A stretch of 64,000 nucleotides of DNA, from contig CAXTHH010000002.1 of NCBI GenBank assembly GCA_964244065.1, positions 620,001-684,000 on the forward strand, written 5' to 3'. This document shows, one piece after another, positions 23,873 through 33,984 of this stretch. The notes beneath the pieces were generated by a model. That model was not told where the DNA came from. It ran no database searches and saw nothing but the letters and a program-made list of their open reading frames with translations. Numbering within the stretch: position 1 is the stretch's first letter; every line of letters begins with the position of its first letter. A program made the translations under genes and the position numbers. This stretch comes from JASLDZ01 sp964244065. Lineage in GTDB: Bacteria; Pseudomonadota; Alphaproteobacteria; Caulobacterales; Caulobacteraceae.

Positions 23873-26800
23873 GCTGGAACCCGGCGCGCTTCTTCGTCCG
23901 GCGCTGGCAGTTCACGCTGGTCGCCTTCTTCCTGCTGGCGCTCCTGGGGCTGAACGCCTTCGGGTCGATCCCGCGCGCGGAGGACCCGCACTTCCCCGTG
24001 CCGATCATGGTGGTGCGCGCCGTGCTGCCGGGCGCCTCGCCCACCGAGATGGAGCAGCTGGTCGCAAAGCGGATCGAGGACGCGGTCAACAGCCTGGACG
24101 ACATCAAGACCGTCCGCTCCACCAGCACCGACAGCGTGGCCGTGGTGCGCGTGGAGTTCCTGTGGTCCGGCGATCCGGAGCGCCGCTACGACCAGGTGGT
24201 GCGCGAGGTGAACGCCATCCGCGGCACGCTTCCGGCCGGTCTCAGCCGGCTGGAGGTGCAGCGCGGGCGCACCACGGAAGTGGCGGTCTTCCAGGCGGCG
24301 CTCACCAGCGACATCCTGCCCGACCGCCGGCTGGAGAAGGTGGCCAAGCGCCTGCGCGACCGGCTGAACCGCATCGGCGGCATCCGCGAGGCCAGGTACT
24401 GGGGCGCCACCCCGTCCGAGGCGCGGGTCTCGCTCGACCTGGCGCGGCTGGCCCAGCTGCGCATCCCCGCGACCGCGGTCGCCGACGCCCTGCGCGCGTC
24501 GGGGGTCGAGGCGCCGGTCGGAACGGTGCACGCGGGCGACCGACGCTTCAGCGTGAAGTCGGGCGGCGCCTTCCACGACCTCGAGCGCATCGGCGCGGTG
24601 ACCGTGACCACCGCCGCGGGCCAGCCCGTGCGCGTGCGCGACGTGGCCACGGTCGCCTGGGCCAGCGACGAGCCGCAGCACCTGACCCGCTTCAACGGCC
24701 GCCGCGCCGTGTTCGTCACCGCCACGCAGAAGGACTCGGCGGACGTAGCCAAGATCACCACCGCCGTCCGCGCCGCCCTGGACGAGTTCGCCACCACGCT
24801 GCCCGCCGGCGTGAAGCTGGAGCGCGGCTTCTNNNNNNNNNNNNNNNNNNNNNNNNNNNNNNNNNNNNNNNNNNNNNNNNNNNNNNNNNNNNNNNNNNNN
24901 NNNNNNNNNNNNNNNNNNNNNNNNNNNNNNNNCTGGACGAGTTCGCCACCACGCTGCCCGCCGGCGTGAAGCTGGAGCGCGGCTTCTTCCAGGCCGACAA
25001 CGTCAAGAACCGGCTGGACCGGCTGTTCCGCGACTTCGGCCTGGCGCTGCTCCTGGTGCTGCTGACGCTGCTGCCGCTCGGCCTGCGGGCGGGGCTGGTG
25101 GTGATGGTGTCCATCCCGCTGTCGCTGCTGATCGGCTTGGCCATGCTGCAGGCGCTGGGCTTCAGCCTGAACCAGCTGTCGATCTCCGGCTTCGTGCTGT
25201 CGCTGGGCCTGTTGGTCGACGACTCCATCGTGGTGGTCGAGAACATCGCGCGCCGGCTGCGCGGCGGCGAGGAACGCACCACGGCCGCCATCGAGGGCAC
25301 GGGGCAGATCACGCTGGCCGTGGTCGGCTGCACCGCCTGCCTGATGCTCGCCTTCCTGCCGCTGATGGCGCTGCCGGCGGGGTCGGGCGCCTACATCCGC
25401 TCGCTGCCGGTCACCGTGCTGTGCACCATCGCCGCCTCGTTCGTGGTCTCCCTGACCATCGTGCCGTTCCTGGCGAGCCGCCTCTTGGACAAGCACGCCG
25501 GGCCGGAGGGCAACGTGCTGCTGCGCCGGGTCGACCGGCTGATCCACGACGGCTACCGGCCGCTGCTGCGGCGAGCCATGGCGGCGCCGTGGGCGACGCT
25601 GGCGATCATGGGCGTGATCTGCGCCCTGACTCTGCCCATGGCCAAGGCCATCGGCTCCAGCCTGTTCCCCGCCGCCGAGACCCCGCAGTTCCTGGTGCGC
25701 ATCGAGAACCCCGACGGCGCCTCGCTGGAGGAGACCGGCCGCGCCCTGCGCTTCGTGGAGGCGCGCCTGAGGATGCGCCCCGAGGTGAAGGGGTTCGCCT
25801 CCAACCTCGGCCGCGGCAACCCGCAGATTTTCTACAACCAGAGCCAGCGCGAGGCCGACCCGACCTACGCCGAGGTGTTCGTGTCGCTCAAGGCGTGGGA
25901 GCCGGGGGCGAGCGATCGACTCGTCGATCGCCTGCGCGCCGACCTGCGCCGCTATCCCGGGCCCAAGATCAGCGTCGTCACCTTCGAGAACGGCCCACCC
26001 CTGGAGGCGCCCATCGCNNNNNNNNNNNNNNNNNNNNNNNNNNNNNNNNNNNNNNNNNNNNNNNNNNNNNNNNNNNNNNNNNNNNNNNNNNNNNNNNNNN
26101 NNNNNNNNNNNNNNNNNCCAAGATCAGCGTCGTCACCTTCGAGAACGGCCCACCCCTGGAGGCGCCCATCGCCGTGCGCTTCACCGGCGAGGATCTGGCG
26201 GTGCTCAAGGCCCTGTCGCTGCGGGCGGAGACCATCCTGCGAGGCGTGCCCGGCGCCCGCGACGTCTCCAACCCCCTGCGACTGGACCGCACCGACCTCG
26301 ACCTCGGCGTGGACGAGGGCAAGGCGGCGGCGCTGGGCGTGCCCTCGGGCGCGCCCCGGCGCATTGCGCGCCTGGCGCTCAGCGGCGACGAGGCGGCCCG
26401 CTTCCGCGACGACGATGGGGACGACTACCCGGTCAAGGTGCGGCTGCCGATGGGCGCGCGGAACGACCTGGAGGCCCTGTCGCGCATCTACGTGCCCGCG
26501 GCGAACGGCGGCTCGACCTCGCTGGCGACCGTGGCGCGGCCGACGCTCGTCTCCAGCCCGGCGCGGGTGGAGCGCTACCAGCGCGAGCGCGCGGTGACCG
26601 TCACCGCCTACGTGGAGAGCGGCCAGCTGACCTCGGCGGTGACGCGCGAGGCGGTGGCGCGGCTCAAGGCGGGGCTGCAGCTGCCCCCCGGCTACGGCTC
26701 CTCGCTCGGCGGCCAGGCGGAGGCGCAGTCGGAGAGTTTCGCCGGCATGGGCGCGGCGGTGCTGACCGCCGTCCTGGGCATCATGGCGGTGCTGGTGCTG

Positions 26801-27268
26801 GAGTTCGGGCGCTTCCGCACCGCGCTGGTGGTGGCGGGGATCATCCCGCTGGGCGTGTTCGGCGCCATCGCCGCGCTGTTCCTGACGGGCAACTCGCTGT
26901 CGTTCACCGCGGTGATCGGGATCATCGCCCTGATCGGCATCGAGATCAAAAACTCCATCCTGCTGGTGGACTTCACCGAGCAGCTGCGGCGGGACGGCGT
27001 GCCCCTGCGCGACGCGATCGAGCAGGCGGGGGAGGTGCGGTTCCTGCCCGTGCTGCTGACCAGCGTGACGGCGATCTTCGGCCTGATCCCGCTCGCCCTG
27101 GAGCACTCCGGCCTCTACTCGCCCCTGTCGATCGCCATCATCGGCGGTCTGGTCGCCTCCACCCTGCTGTCGCGGGTGGCGACGCCGGTCATGTACCTGC
27201 TGGTGTCCGGCCGCGACCGGGACGCCCGGGCGGAGGCGACGCCGCTGCCCGCGGGAGCGCCGGCGTGA
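23869..27268 (+). CDS. RND efflux transporter permease, interrupted by two scaffold gaps
   Basis: This is the inner-membrane pump subunit. Two 100-N runs break it. If each N run and one copy of its duplicated 55-bp flank are removed, the frame continues unbroken at exactly 1,030 codons, normal for the family. The pump starts MSWNPARFFVRRWQFTLVAF. It has the periplasmic pore/docking regions and, in the fourth-helix region, GFVLSLGLLVDDSIVVVENI, the usual Asp pair of proton-driven RND pumps. A second copy of the fold has IIALIGIEIKNSILLVDF and LTSVTAIFGLIPLAL. It overlaps the adaptor and outer-membrane factor genes by 4 bp each. The substrate is not readable. Confidence 0.95.
24833..24932. other. 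Assembly gap (100 N), probably spurious
   Basis: The 55 bp directly left of the Ns (24778-24832) recur exactly directly right of them (24933-24987). Collapsing the overlap restores an uninterrupted pump gene, so the real distance is most likely minus 55 bp rather than plus 100. Confidence 0.9.
26018..26117. other. Assembly gap (100 N), probably spurious
   Basis: The same pattern as the first gap: 25963-26017 equals 26118-26172, again 55 bp. The identical overlap length at both gaps points to an assembler k-mer, and the reading frame is restored on collapse. Confidence 0.9.
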
Positions 27269-28662
27269 GGCGGGGGCTCGTCGCCCTGGCGGCGCTGACG
27301 CTGCTGGCCGGGTGCAGGACGGTCGGGCCGGACTACGCCCCGCCCGCCGCGCCGGTCGCCCCCGCCTTCCGCGGCGCGCCGCCGCCTTCGCCCGCCCGCG
27401 CCGCCCGCCCGCCCGAGGCGTGGTGGACCGGCTTCGGCGATCCCGTGCTCACCGCCACGGTGGAGCAGGCGCTGGCCGGCAGCCCGACGGTGGAGGCGGC
27501 GGTCGCCCGGGTGACGCAGGCGCGCGCCGCCTCCCGCGCCGCCGGGGCCGCGCTCTACCCCACGGGCCAGCTGCAGGTGGACGTGACGCACGCGCGCCAG
27601 TCGCTGGTCGGCCAGAACGCCTTCGCCGCGGCCGTGCGGCAGGACGTGGACATCTTCGCCGCCGGCGTGGGCGCCGCCTGGGAGGCCGACCTGTTCGGCG
27701 GCCTGCGCCGCGAGCGCGAGGCGTCCCGCGCCGACGCCGAGGGCGCCGTCCTCGCCCTGGCGGGGGCCCGGCTCATGGTCGCCGCCGACACCGCCGGCGC
27801 CTACCTGCAGCTGCGCGGCCTGCAGGCGCGCATCGCCCTGGTGGCCCGGCGCGTCCGCGACGACCGGCGGCTGGTGGAGCTCACGGGCCTCCTGTTCGAC
27901 GCCGGGCGCATCCCGCGCCTGCAGCTCGACCAGGCCCGCGCCACCCTGGCGCAGGCCGAGGCCTCCGAGCCCCTGCTGCGCGCGGCGGCGGAGGCGCAGC
28001 TCAACCGGCTGGCGGTGCTCACCGGCCGCACGCCCGAGAGCGAGCGCGGCGCGCTGGCGGTCGAGCGGCCGGTTCCGCCGCCGCCGCCCGTGCCCGCCGA
28101 CCTCGCGCCCGCCGACCTGTTGCGCGCCCGGCCCGACGTGGCGGCCGCCGAGCGCCGGCTGGCGGCGGCCAACGCGCGGATCGGGACCGCCATCGCCGAC
28201 TACTATCCCCGCGTCAGCTTCCAGGGCCTGCTCGGCCTCCAGTCCATCGGCCTCGGCGACTTCCTCACCGGCGACGCGGGCGCAGGCTCCCTGGCCGCCG
28301 GCCTTCGCTGGCGGCTGTTCGACTTCGGCCGGGTGGACGCCGAGGTGGCCAACGCACGGGGCGTCTACGCCGAGGCGCTGGCCGACTGGCGCGCGGCGGT
28401 GCTGCGCGCGGCGGAGGAGGTGGAGACCGCGCTGGCGGTCTCCGCCGAGCGCGCCCGCCAGCTCGACCGGCTGCAGGCCGCGTCCCTGTCGCTCGAGCGC
28501 GCGCTGGACGCCTCGCAGGCGGGCTACGACCGGGGCGTGGTCTCGCTGCTGGACGTGATCGACACCGAGCGGCAGCTCCTGATCACGCAGGATGCGGCGG
28601 CCGACGCCAACGCCCAGCGCGCGCGCGCCGCCGTGGCCATCCGGCGCGCCCTGGGGGGCTGA
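27265..28662 (+). CDS. Outer-membrane efflux factor (TolC/NodT family lipoprotein)
   Basis: The protein is 465 residues. The signal ends at LLAGC (Cys about 17), so it is lipidated, followed by RTVGPDYAPPAAPVAPAF, the usual NodT/OprM opening. Two related halves of long helices and beta strands follow, with LRARPDVAAAERRLAAANARI and YPRVSFQGLLGLQSIG. The last part has LDASQAGYDRGVVSLLDVID, typical of OprM-like channels. It is the exit duct for the pump. The GTG start overlaps the permease stop (GTGA). It closes the three-gene operon. Confidence 0.94.
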   Translation: MRRGLVALAALTLLAGCRTVGPDYAPPAAPVAPAFRGAPPPSPARAARPPEAWWTGFGDPVLTATVEQALAGSPTVEAAVARVTQARAASRAAGAALYPTGQLQVDVTHARQSLVGQNAFAAAVRQDVDIFAAGVGAAWEADLFGGLRREREASRADAEGAVLALAGARLMVAADTAGAYLQLRGLQARIALVARRVRDDRRLVELTGLLFDAGRIPRLQLDQARATLAQAEASEPLLRAAAEAQLNRLAVLTGRTPESERGALAVERPVPPPPPVPADLAPADLLRARPDVAAAERRLAAANARIGTAIADYYPRVSFQGLLGLQSIGLGDFLTGDAGAGSLAAGLRWRLFDFGRVDAEVANARGVYAEALADWRAAVLRAAEEVETALAVSAERARQLDRLQAASLSLERALDASQAGYDRGVVSLLDVIDTERQLLITQDAAADANAQRARAAVAIRRALGG

Positions 28663-28744
28663 GCGCCCCGCCCGCTTGTCAGCCGCCCAAGGACGTGGAA
28701 CGCCTTCGCCTTCGGCGCGCGGGGGCGCGCGGGGAAGGTCGACG

Positions 28745-31700
28745 ATGAGACTGTACGTGCGCATGGGCGCGGCGCTGGCCGCGGTGTCGGTGATGGCGCT
28801 GGCGGCGGGAGTCCAGGCGGCGCCCGGGCCGCGCATCCTCCAGCAGCCGGCCATCAGCCGCGACATGGTCGCCTTCGGGCATGGCGGGGACATCTGGACG
28901 ACGCCCCGCTCCGGCGGCCGCGCCACCCGGCTGACCACCGGCGTGGGCATCGAGAGCGGGCCGGTGTTCTCGCCCGACGGCCAGACGATCGCCTTCACCG
29001 GCGAGTACGACGGCAACACCGACGTGTTCACCGTGCCGGCCACAGGCGGCACGCCCAAGCGCATCACCTTCCACCCGGGCGTTGACGTGGCGGTGGGCTG
29101 GTCGCGCGACGGCCGCAGCGTCCTGTTCCGCTCCAACCGTTCGGCCGCCAGCCGCTACGCCCAGCTGTTCACCGTCTCGGCGGAGGGGGGCGTGCCGACC
29201 GCGGCGCCCCTGCCCATGGCCTTCGCCGGCGAGTTCGCGCCGGACGGCAAGGCCATCGCCTACACGCCCCTGGCCCCCGCCTTCTCGTTCGACTTCACCA
29301 CCTACACCTCGTGGGGCAACTACAAGGGCGGGCGCGCCGGCACGATCTGGGTGACGTCGCTGCCCGGGCTCGACTCCGTGCAGATCCCGCACGAGGAGAT
29401 GGCCGACTTCTCGCCCACCTACGCGAACGGGAAGATCTACTTCCTGTCGGCGCGCCGCGGGCCGGTGAGCGTGTTCAGCTACGACCCTGGCGCCAAGGCG
29501 GTGGCCGAGGTCTACCGCAACACCGGGCCGGACATCCGCTCCCTGTCCTCCGACGGGCGCACGCTGGTGTTCGACCGGCTTGGCGAGCTCTTCACGCTGG
29601 AGCCCGGCGGCCAGCCCCAGCGCGTGAACGTGGACGTGGTGGGCGACATGCCCGACGTGCGCCCGCGCATCCTGAACGTCGCCGACCAGGTGGAGACGGT
29701 GGCGATCAGCCCCACCGGCCTGCGCGCCGTCGTCGAGGCGCACGGCGAGATCCTGACCGCGCCGGCCAAGAAGGGCCCGATGCGCAACATCACCAACACG
29801 CCCGGCGTGATGGAGCGCGAGCCCGCCTGGAGCCCGGACGGCCAGTCGATCGCCTACTTCTCGGAGGAGGGCGGCCTCTACGCCCTGCACATCGCCGCGC
29901 AGAACGGCGCGCGCAACACGGGCGCCACGCCCGTGCGCAAGATCGCCCTGGCGGCCGAGCCCGCCTACTACTTCAAGCCGATCTGGTCGCCCGACTCCAG
30001 GAAGGTCGCCTTCTACGACAACCGGCTGAACACCTGGATGGTCGACCTGACCACCGGCCGCGCGGTGAAGGTGGGCCAGCCGGACGCGTTCGGCGGCTTC
30101 TCGGTCGCCAGCCACGGCATGGCCTGGTCGCCGGACAGCCGCTGGCTGGCGTACACCCGCACCCTGCCCAACCACATGCACGCGCTGCACCTGTACGGCT
30201 TGGCGGACGGCCGCTCCACGCAGCTGACCGACGGCATGGGCGAGGCGCGCGACCCCGCCTTCGACCGCAACGGCAAGTACCTCTACTTCACCGGCAGCAA
30301 CAACGCGGGGGCGACCACCTACGGGCTGGACATGTCCACCGACCTCTACTCGGTGACGAGCAGCATCTACGCCCTGGCGCTGGCCGGCGACACCCCCTCG
30401 CCCGTGGCGCCCGAGGAGTACGACGAGAAGTCGGCCTCCCAGGCCCGCGAGAAGGCCAGGGACGCCAGCGACGACACCCCCGCCGGCCGCCAGGGCGAGG
30501 CCACGGCCGAGGCCAAGTCGCGCCCCCGCGCCGCGCCGCCGCCCAGCGCCCTGCCGGCGCTGACCCGCATCGACCTCGGCGGCCTCTCCACCGAGGCCAT
30601 CGCGCCGCGCATCGCCGCCCTGCCCCTGCCGCCCCGCGCCTACGAGGGCCTGGCCGCCGGCAAGCCGGGCGTCCTCTACTTCGTGGAGCGCGCCGACGGC
30701 CGCACCCGCGGCGGCGAGAGCGGCGGCGTGCTGAACCGCTGGAAGCTGGAGGACCGCAAGGTCGAGAAGCTGGCCGAGCGCGTGGAGGAGTTCTCCGTCT
30801 CCGCCGACGGCTCCAAGCTCCTGGTCGCCCAGTCCGCCGCGCGCGCGCCGGACATGGAGGCCCCCGGCGGCCCGCCCCGCAAACCCGCCTACGTGATCGC
30901 CCCCGCCGACGCCCCGCTGAAGCCGGGCGAGGGCGCCCTGTCGCTCGCCGAGCTGGAGGTGCGCGTCGATCCCTCCGCCGAGTGGGCGCAGATGTACAAG
31001 GAGGTTTGGCGCATCCAGCGCGCCTACTTCTACGACCCGGCGTTCCACGGCTACGACACCGTGGCGGGCGAGAAGGCCTACCAGCCCTATGTGGCCGCGG
31101 CGCAGTCGCGCTCCGACCTGAACTACGTGTTCCAGGAGATGCTGACGGGCTTCTCCGTGGGCCACCTGCGCGGCTCGGGCGGGGCGATCCCGTCGGCGCG
31201 CAAGGTGCCGGGCGGCCTGTTGGGCGCGGACTACGCGGTGCGCGACGGCCGCTACTGCATCTCCAAGATCTACACGGGCGGCAGCTGGACGCCGGACATC
31301 AAGGCCCCGCTCGCCCAGCCCGGCATGAACGTGCGCGCGGGCGACTGCATCCTGGCCATCAACGGCCAGGCGGTGGACGGCGGCCGCGACATCCAGGAGA
31401 TGCTGGAGGGCACCGCCGGCCAGGCCATCGTGCTCCGTCTCGCCCGGGCGGGCGCGGCGCCGCGCGACCTCTCCGTCGTGCCGATCGCCAGCGAGGCGCG
31501 GCTGCGCAACCTGGAGTGGATCGAGGACAACCGTCGCAAGGTGGACAAGCTCAGCGGCGGCAAGCTGGCCTACGTCTACCTGCCCGACACCGGCATGGGC
31601 GGCTTCACCAGCTTCAACCGGTACTACTTCGCCCAGCTCGACAAGCAGGGCGCGGTGGTGGACGAGCGCTTCAACGCCGGCGGCCAGGTGGCCGACTACA

Positions 31701-32176
31701 TCATCGAAACGCTGAACCGGAAGGTGTCGAGCTATTGGTCCGGCCGCTACGGCGGGATCGAGCACTCGCCCAACGCCGGCATCTACGGGCCCAAGGTGAT
31801 GATCGCCAACGAGGTCTCCGGCTCGGGCGGCGACATGATGCCGTGGCTGTTCAAGCACGAGAAGATCGGGCCGCTGGTGGGCAAGCGCACCTGGGGCGGC
31901 CTGGTGGGCATCGGCCCCATCCCCGTGCTGATGGACGGCGGCGCGGTGACCTCGCCGTCGGTCGGCTTCTTCTCGCCCGCCGGGGAATGGGACGTAGAGA
32001 ACCACGGCGTCGCCCCCGACTACGCGGTGGAGATGGACCCCAAGGCGGTGGCCGCCGGCCACGACCCGCAGCTGGAAGCCGCGGTCGCCCTGGCCATGGA
32101 CCAGCTCAAGAAGTCGCCCCCCGCCGGCCCGCGCCGCCCCGCCTTCCCCAACTATCGCCGCACCTCGACGGACTGA
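28745..32176 (+). CDS. Secreted Tricorn-like S41 serine protease
   Basis: The protein is 1,143 residues. A signal peptide (LAAVSVMALAAGVQAA) precedes beta-propeller repeats recognisable as WSPDGQ/FSPDGQTIAF/WSRDGRSVLF/WSPDSRKVAF blades over about residues 40-600. After a charged Ala/Pro linker comes a helical region (EVWRIQRAYFYDPAFHGYD), a PDZ-like domain (GMNVRAGDCILAINGQAVDG) and the S41 fold. The S41 part includes LAYVYLPDTGMGGF and NEVSGSGGDMMPWLFKH, whose Ser in the S-G-S-G-G-D stretch is the nucleophile. The layout matches Tricorn core proteases, which degrade peptides. Here it should act outside the cytoplasm. It stands 82 bp after the efflux operon. The ATG at 28745 gives the signal peptide. 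Confidence 0.95.
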   Translation: MRLYVRMGAALAAVSVMALAAGVQAAPGPRILQQPAISRDMVAFGHGGDIWTTPRSGGRATRLTTGVGIESGPVFSPDGQTIAFTGEYDGNTDVFTVPATGGTPKRITFHPGVDVAVGWSRDGRSVLFRSNRSAASRYAQLFTVSAEGGVPTAAPLPMAFAGEFAPDGKAIAYTPLAPAFSFDFTTYTSWGNYKGGRAGTIWVTSLPGLDSVQIPHEEMADFSPTYANGKIYFLSARRGPVSVFSYDPGAKAVAEVYRNTGPDIRSLSSDGRTLVFDRLGELFTLEPGGQPQRVNVDVVGDMPDVRPRILNVADQVETVAISPTGLRAVVEAHGEILTAPAKKGPMRNITNTPGVMEREPAWSPDGQSIAYFSEEGGLYALHIAAQNGARNTGATPVRKIALAAEPAYYFKPIWSPDSRKVAFYDNRLNTWMVDLTTGRAVKVGQPDAFGGFSVASHGMAWSPDSRWLAYTRTLPNHMHALHLYGLADGRSTQLTDGMGEARDPAFDRNGKYLYFTGSNNAGATTYGLDMSTDLYSVTSSIYALALAGDTPSPVAPEEYDEKSASQAREKARDASDDTPAGRQGEATAEAKSRPRAAPPPSALPALTRIDLGGLSTEAIAPRIAALPLPPRAYEGLAAGKPGVLYFVERADGRTRGGESGGVLNRWKLEDRKVEKLAERVEEFSVSADGSKLLVAQSAARAPDMEAPGGPPRKPAYVIAPADAPLKPGEGALSLAELEVRVDPSAEWAQMYKEVWRIQRAYFYDPAFHGYDTVAGEKAYQPYVAAAQSRSDLNYVFQEMLTGFSVGHLRGSGGAIPSARKVPGGLLGADYAVRDGRYCISKIYTGGSWTPDIKAPLAQPGMNVRAGDCILAINGQAVDGGRDIQEMLEGTAGQAIVLRLARAGAAPRDLSVVPIASEARLRNLEWIEDNRRKVDKLSGGKLAYVYLPDTGMGGFTSFNRYYFAQLDKQGAVVDERFNAGGQVADYIIETLNRKVSSYWSGRYGGIEHSPNAGIYGPKVMIANEVSGSGGDMMPWLFKHEKIGPLVGKRTWGGLVGIGPIPVLMDGGAVTSPSVGFFSPAGEWDVENHGVAPDYAVEMDPKAVAAGHDPQLEAAVALAMDQLKKSPPAGPRRPAFPNYRRTSTD

Positions 32177-32184
32177 GGCGCCTA

Positions 32185-32340
32185 GTCACCTCCCCATGCC
32201 GCGCATGGGGAGGTGACCCGGAGGGCCGGAGGGGCCGCGCGGGAAGCGCGGAAGCCGCATCGATGCGGTGTTCCGTCCGGCTGCGCCGGCCGGCCCCCTC
32301 CCCGGCTTCGCCGGTACTCCCCCACGCGTGGGGAGGAGGC
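32185..32340. repeat. Composite palindromic repeat, family D
   Basis: It begins with a perfect 15-bp stem and 3-base loop (GTCACCTCCCCATGC at 32185, inverse ending 32217) and ends with a second palindrome (CCCCACGCGTGGGG, about 32321-32334). GC-rich inverted blocks lie between. It occupies the 229-bp gap after the protease gene. The first stem shares CCTCCCC...GGGGAGGTGA with the hairpin before the aminotransferase gene at 3756. Confidence 0.75.
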
Positions 32341-32405
32341 CTGAGAGCCGGTCCGCTTGACTCCCACTCCCGCACGGCGCGCCCTGCGCGGCGGAGGGCC
32401 GAAGC

Positions 32406-33335
32406 ATGATCGACATCACGCGCCGGGCGGCGCTGACGGGCGCGGCGCTCGCGCTGGGGGCGAGGCCGGCTGCGGCCGCCGCGTCGCCCCTGGACGATCG
32501 CCTGTACACGCACGCCTACGTCACCCGGGCCGGGGTGAAGCTGCACACGGCGGCACGTGGGCGGGGAACGCCCGTGGTGTTCGTGCACGGCTTCCCCGAC
32601 TTCTGGTGGACCTGGCGCGAGCAGATGGCGGCGATCGCCCCCACGCACCGCGCCGTGGCCATGGACCAGCGCGGCTACAACCTCTCCGACAAGCCCGCGG
32701 GCGACGCCGCCTACGCCATGCCCGAACTGGTGCAGGACGTGGCCGCGGTGATCGACAGCGTGGGCGGCCGCGCGGCGCTGGTGGGCCACGACTGGGGCGG
32801 CGCCGTCAGCTGGCAGGTGGCCGCCCGGTACCCCGACAAGGTGGAGCGGCTGGCGATCCTCAACCTGCCGCACCCCAACGGCATGTCGCGCGAGCTGGCG
32901 AACAGCCAGGCCCAGCGCGACGCCTCCACCTACGCGCAGAACTTCAAGAGGCCGGGCGCCGCGTCGACGCTCACGGCCGAGGGCCTGGCCCGCTGGGTGC
33001 GGGAGGCGGACCGCGGGCCGTACATCGAGGCGTTCAAGCGCTCGAACTTCGACAGCATGCTCGCCTACTACCGCGTGAACTACCCGGGTCCGCCCTACAC
33101 GGGCGCACCCGGCCTGCCGACGCCCCTCAGGATGCGCACGCTCGTGATCCACGGCTTGGCGGACACGGCGCTCCTGCCCGGCGGCCTGAACGAAACCTGG
33201 CGCTGGGTGGACGCTCCGCTGGAGATCGTCACCGTCCCCGGCGCCGGCCACTTCGTGCAGCGCGACGCCGCCGCCGAGGTGAACCGGGCGCTGCTGAACT
33301 GGCTCGCCGCGCCCCCGGCGCCCGCACGGGCCTGA
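32406..33335 (+). CDS. Alpha/beta hydrolase with Tat-like signal (epoxide hydrolase-like)
   Basis: The protein is 309 residues. The N-terminus ITRRAALTGAALALGARPAA resembles a twin-arginine signal, so the enzyme is probably exported folded. The hydrolase fold shows HGFPDFWW (oxyanion loop), MDQRGYNLSDKP, the nucleophile elbow GHDWGGAVSW (Asp) and a late GAGHFVQ (base His). H-G-x-P plus an Asp nucleophile within G-H-D-W-G-G is the pattern of epoxide hydrolases and haloalkane dehalogenases. Between these, Asp plus DQRGYNLSDKP favours the epoxide hydrolase group. The start is an ATG following the palindromic repeat; the substrate is unknown. Confidence 0.9.
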   Translation: MIDITRRAALTGAALALGARPAAAAASPLDDRLYTHAYVTRAGVKLHTAARGRGTPVVFVHGFPDFWWTWREQMAAIAPTHRAVAMDQRGYNLSDKPAGDAAYAMPELVQDVAAVIDSVGGRAALVGHDWGGAVSWQVAARYPDKVERLAILNLPHPNGMSRELANSQAQRDASTYAQNFKRPGAASTLTAEGLARWVREADRGPYIEAFKRSNFDSMLAYYRVNYPGPPYTGAPGLPTPLRMRTLVIHGLADTALLPGGLNETWRWVDAPLEIVTVPGAGHFVQRDAAAEVNRALLNWLAAPPAPARA

Positions 33336-33381
33336 ACCTTCGCCGCGGTCGCCGGTTGTGCAGCCGACGAAAGGCTCCGCC

Positions 33382-33825
33382 ATGACGCGCTTCGACCTTC
33401 CCGCCTGGGCCGCCCCGGCCGCCGCCGGGTTCGGCGTCGTCGCCGTGCTGGTGACCGGCGGCTGGGCGGTCGCCGACGCCGTGAGCCATCCGGAGCCCGC
33501 CTCCGCCGGCCGGCTGATCGAGGTGCGGCGGCAGGTGGTCCACGCGCCGCCGTACACCCCGCCGCCGGTGACCGAGGAGGCGCGGCTGGACGTGCGCCCG
33601 ACCGGCTACCTCGCCGCCCCCGACCCGGCGCTGCTGCCCGTGGAGGCGGACGCGTCCTGGCGCGCGATGCAGGCCGACGACAACGCCCGGATGCGCGCGG
33701 CCCTGGCCGAGGTCCGCGCCGCCGACGCCCGCGCCGACCGCGAGCTGGCCGCCGCCCTGGCGCGCACGCGCGAGCCGGCCGCAGACGCGGACGTCGCTGC
33801 GAGTGCGGTTGCGGCCGAGGGCTGA
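33382..33825 (+). CDS. Hypothetical membrane-anchored protein
   Basis: A 147-residue protein not recognised from any family. One N-terminal hydrophobic helix (AAPAAAGFGVVAVLVTGGWAVADAV) is followed by a Pro-rich stretch (VVHAPPYTPPPVTEEA). A helical, Ala/Arg/Asp-rich tail with coiled-coil character comes last (MRAALAEVRAADARADRELAAALA). The ATG at 33382 has AAAGG upstream; an earlier GTG would add 8 residues. It is probably anchored in the inner membrane with a periplasmic helical tail. Confidence 0.65.
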   Translation: MTRFDLPAWAAPAAAGFGVVAVLVTGGWAVADAVSHPEPASAGRLIEVRRQVVHAPPYTPPPVTEEARLDVRPTGYLAAPDPALLPVEADASWRAMQADDNARMRAALAEVRAADARADRELAAALARTREPAADADVAASAVAAEG

Positions 33826-33847
33826 TCCTTCACGCGAACCTCGCCCT

Positions 33848-33952
33848 CCGTCGCCCTCTGGCTTGACCCAAGGCCGAGCACCGGTCGTGCGCCGACCCTT
33901 GCCGTTGAGCCGCGGAAGGCTCGGCCCTCGGATCAAGTCGGAGGGCGACGGA
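33848..33952. repeat. Dispersed palindromic repeat, family B (diverged copy)
   Basis: The left arm CCGTCGCCCTCTGGCTTGAC (33848) and its imperfect inverse (ending about 33952) surround a spacer resembling the other family B copies. More mismatches than elsewhere suggest age. It lies between convergent genes (hypothetical protein and tgt). Confidence 0.7.
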
Positions 33953-33984
33953 GGGGGCCGGAGGGTTGGCGAGGACCGACCGCC

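Noticed and set aside
24833..26117. Disruption of the RND pump by insertions or frameshifts
   Set aside because: The breaks are N runs with exact 55-bp flanking duplications. The frame is intact after collapse.
28679..32062. A 1,127-residue minus-strand frame opposite the Tricorn-like protease
   Set aside because: Composition is His/Arg/Gly/Val-rich without motifs, as expected from the complement of a GC-rich gene. The plus-strand product has a signal peptide, PDZ and S41 motifs.
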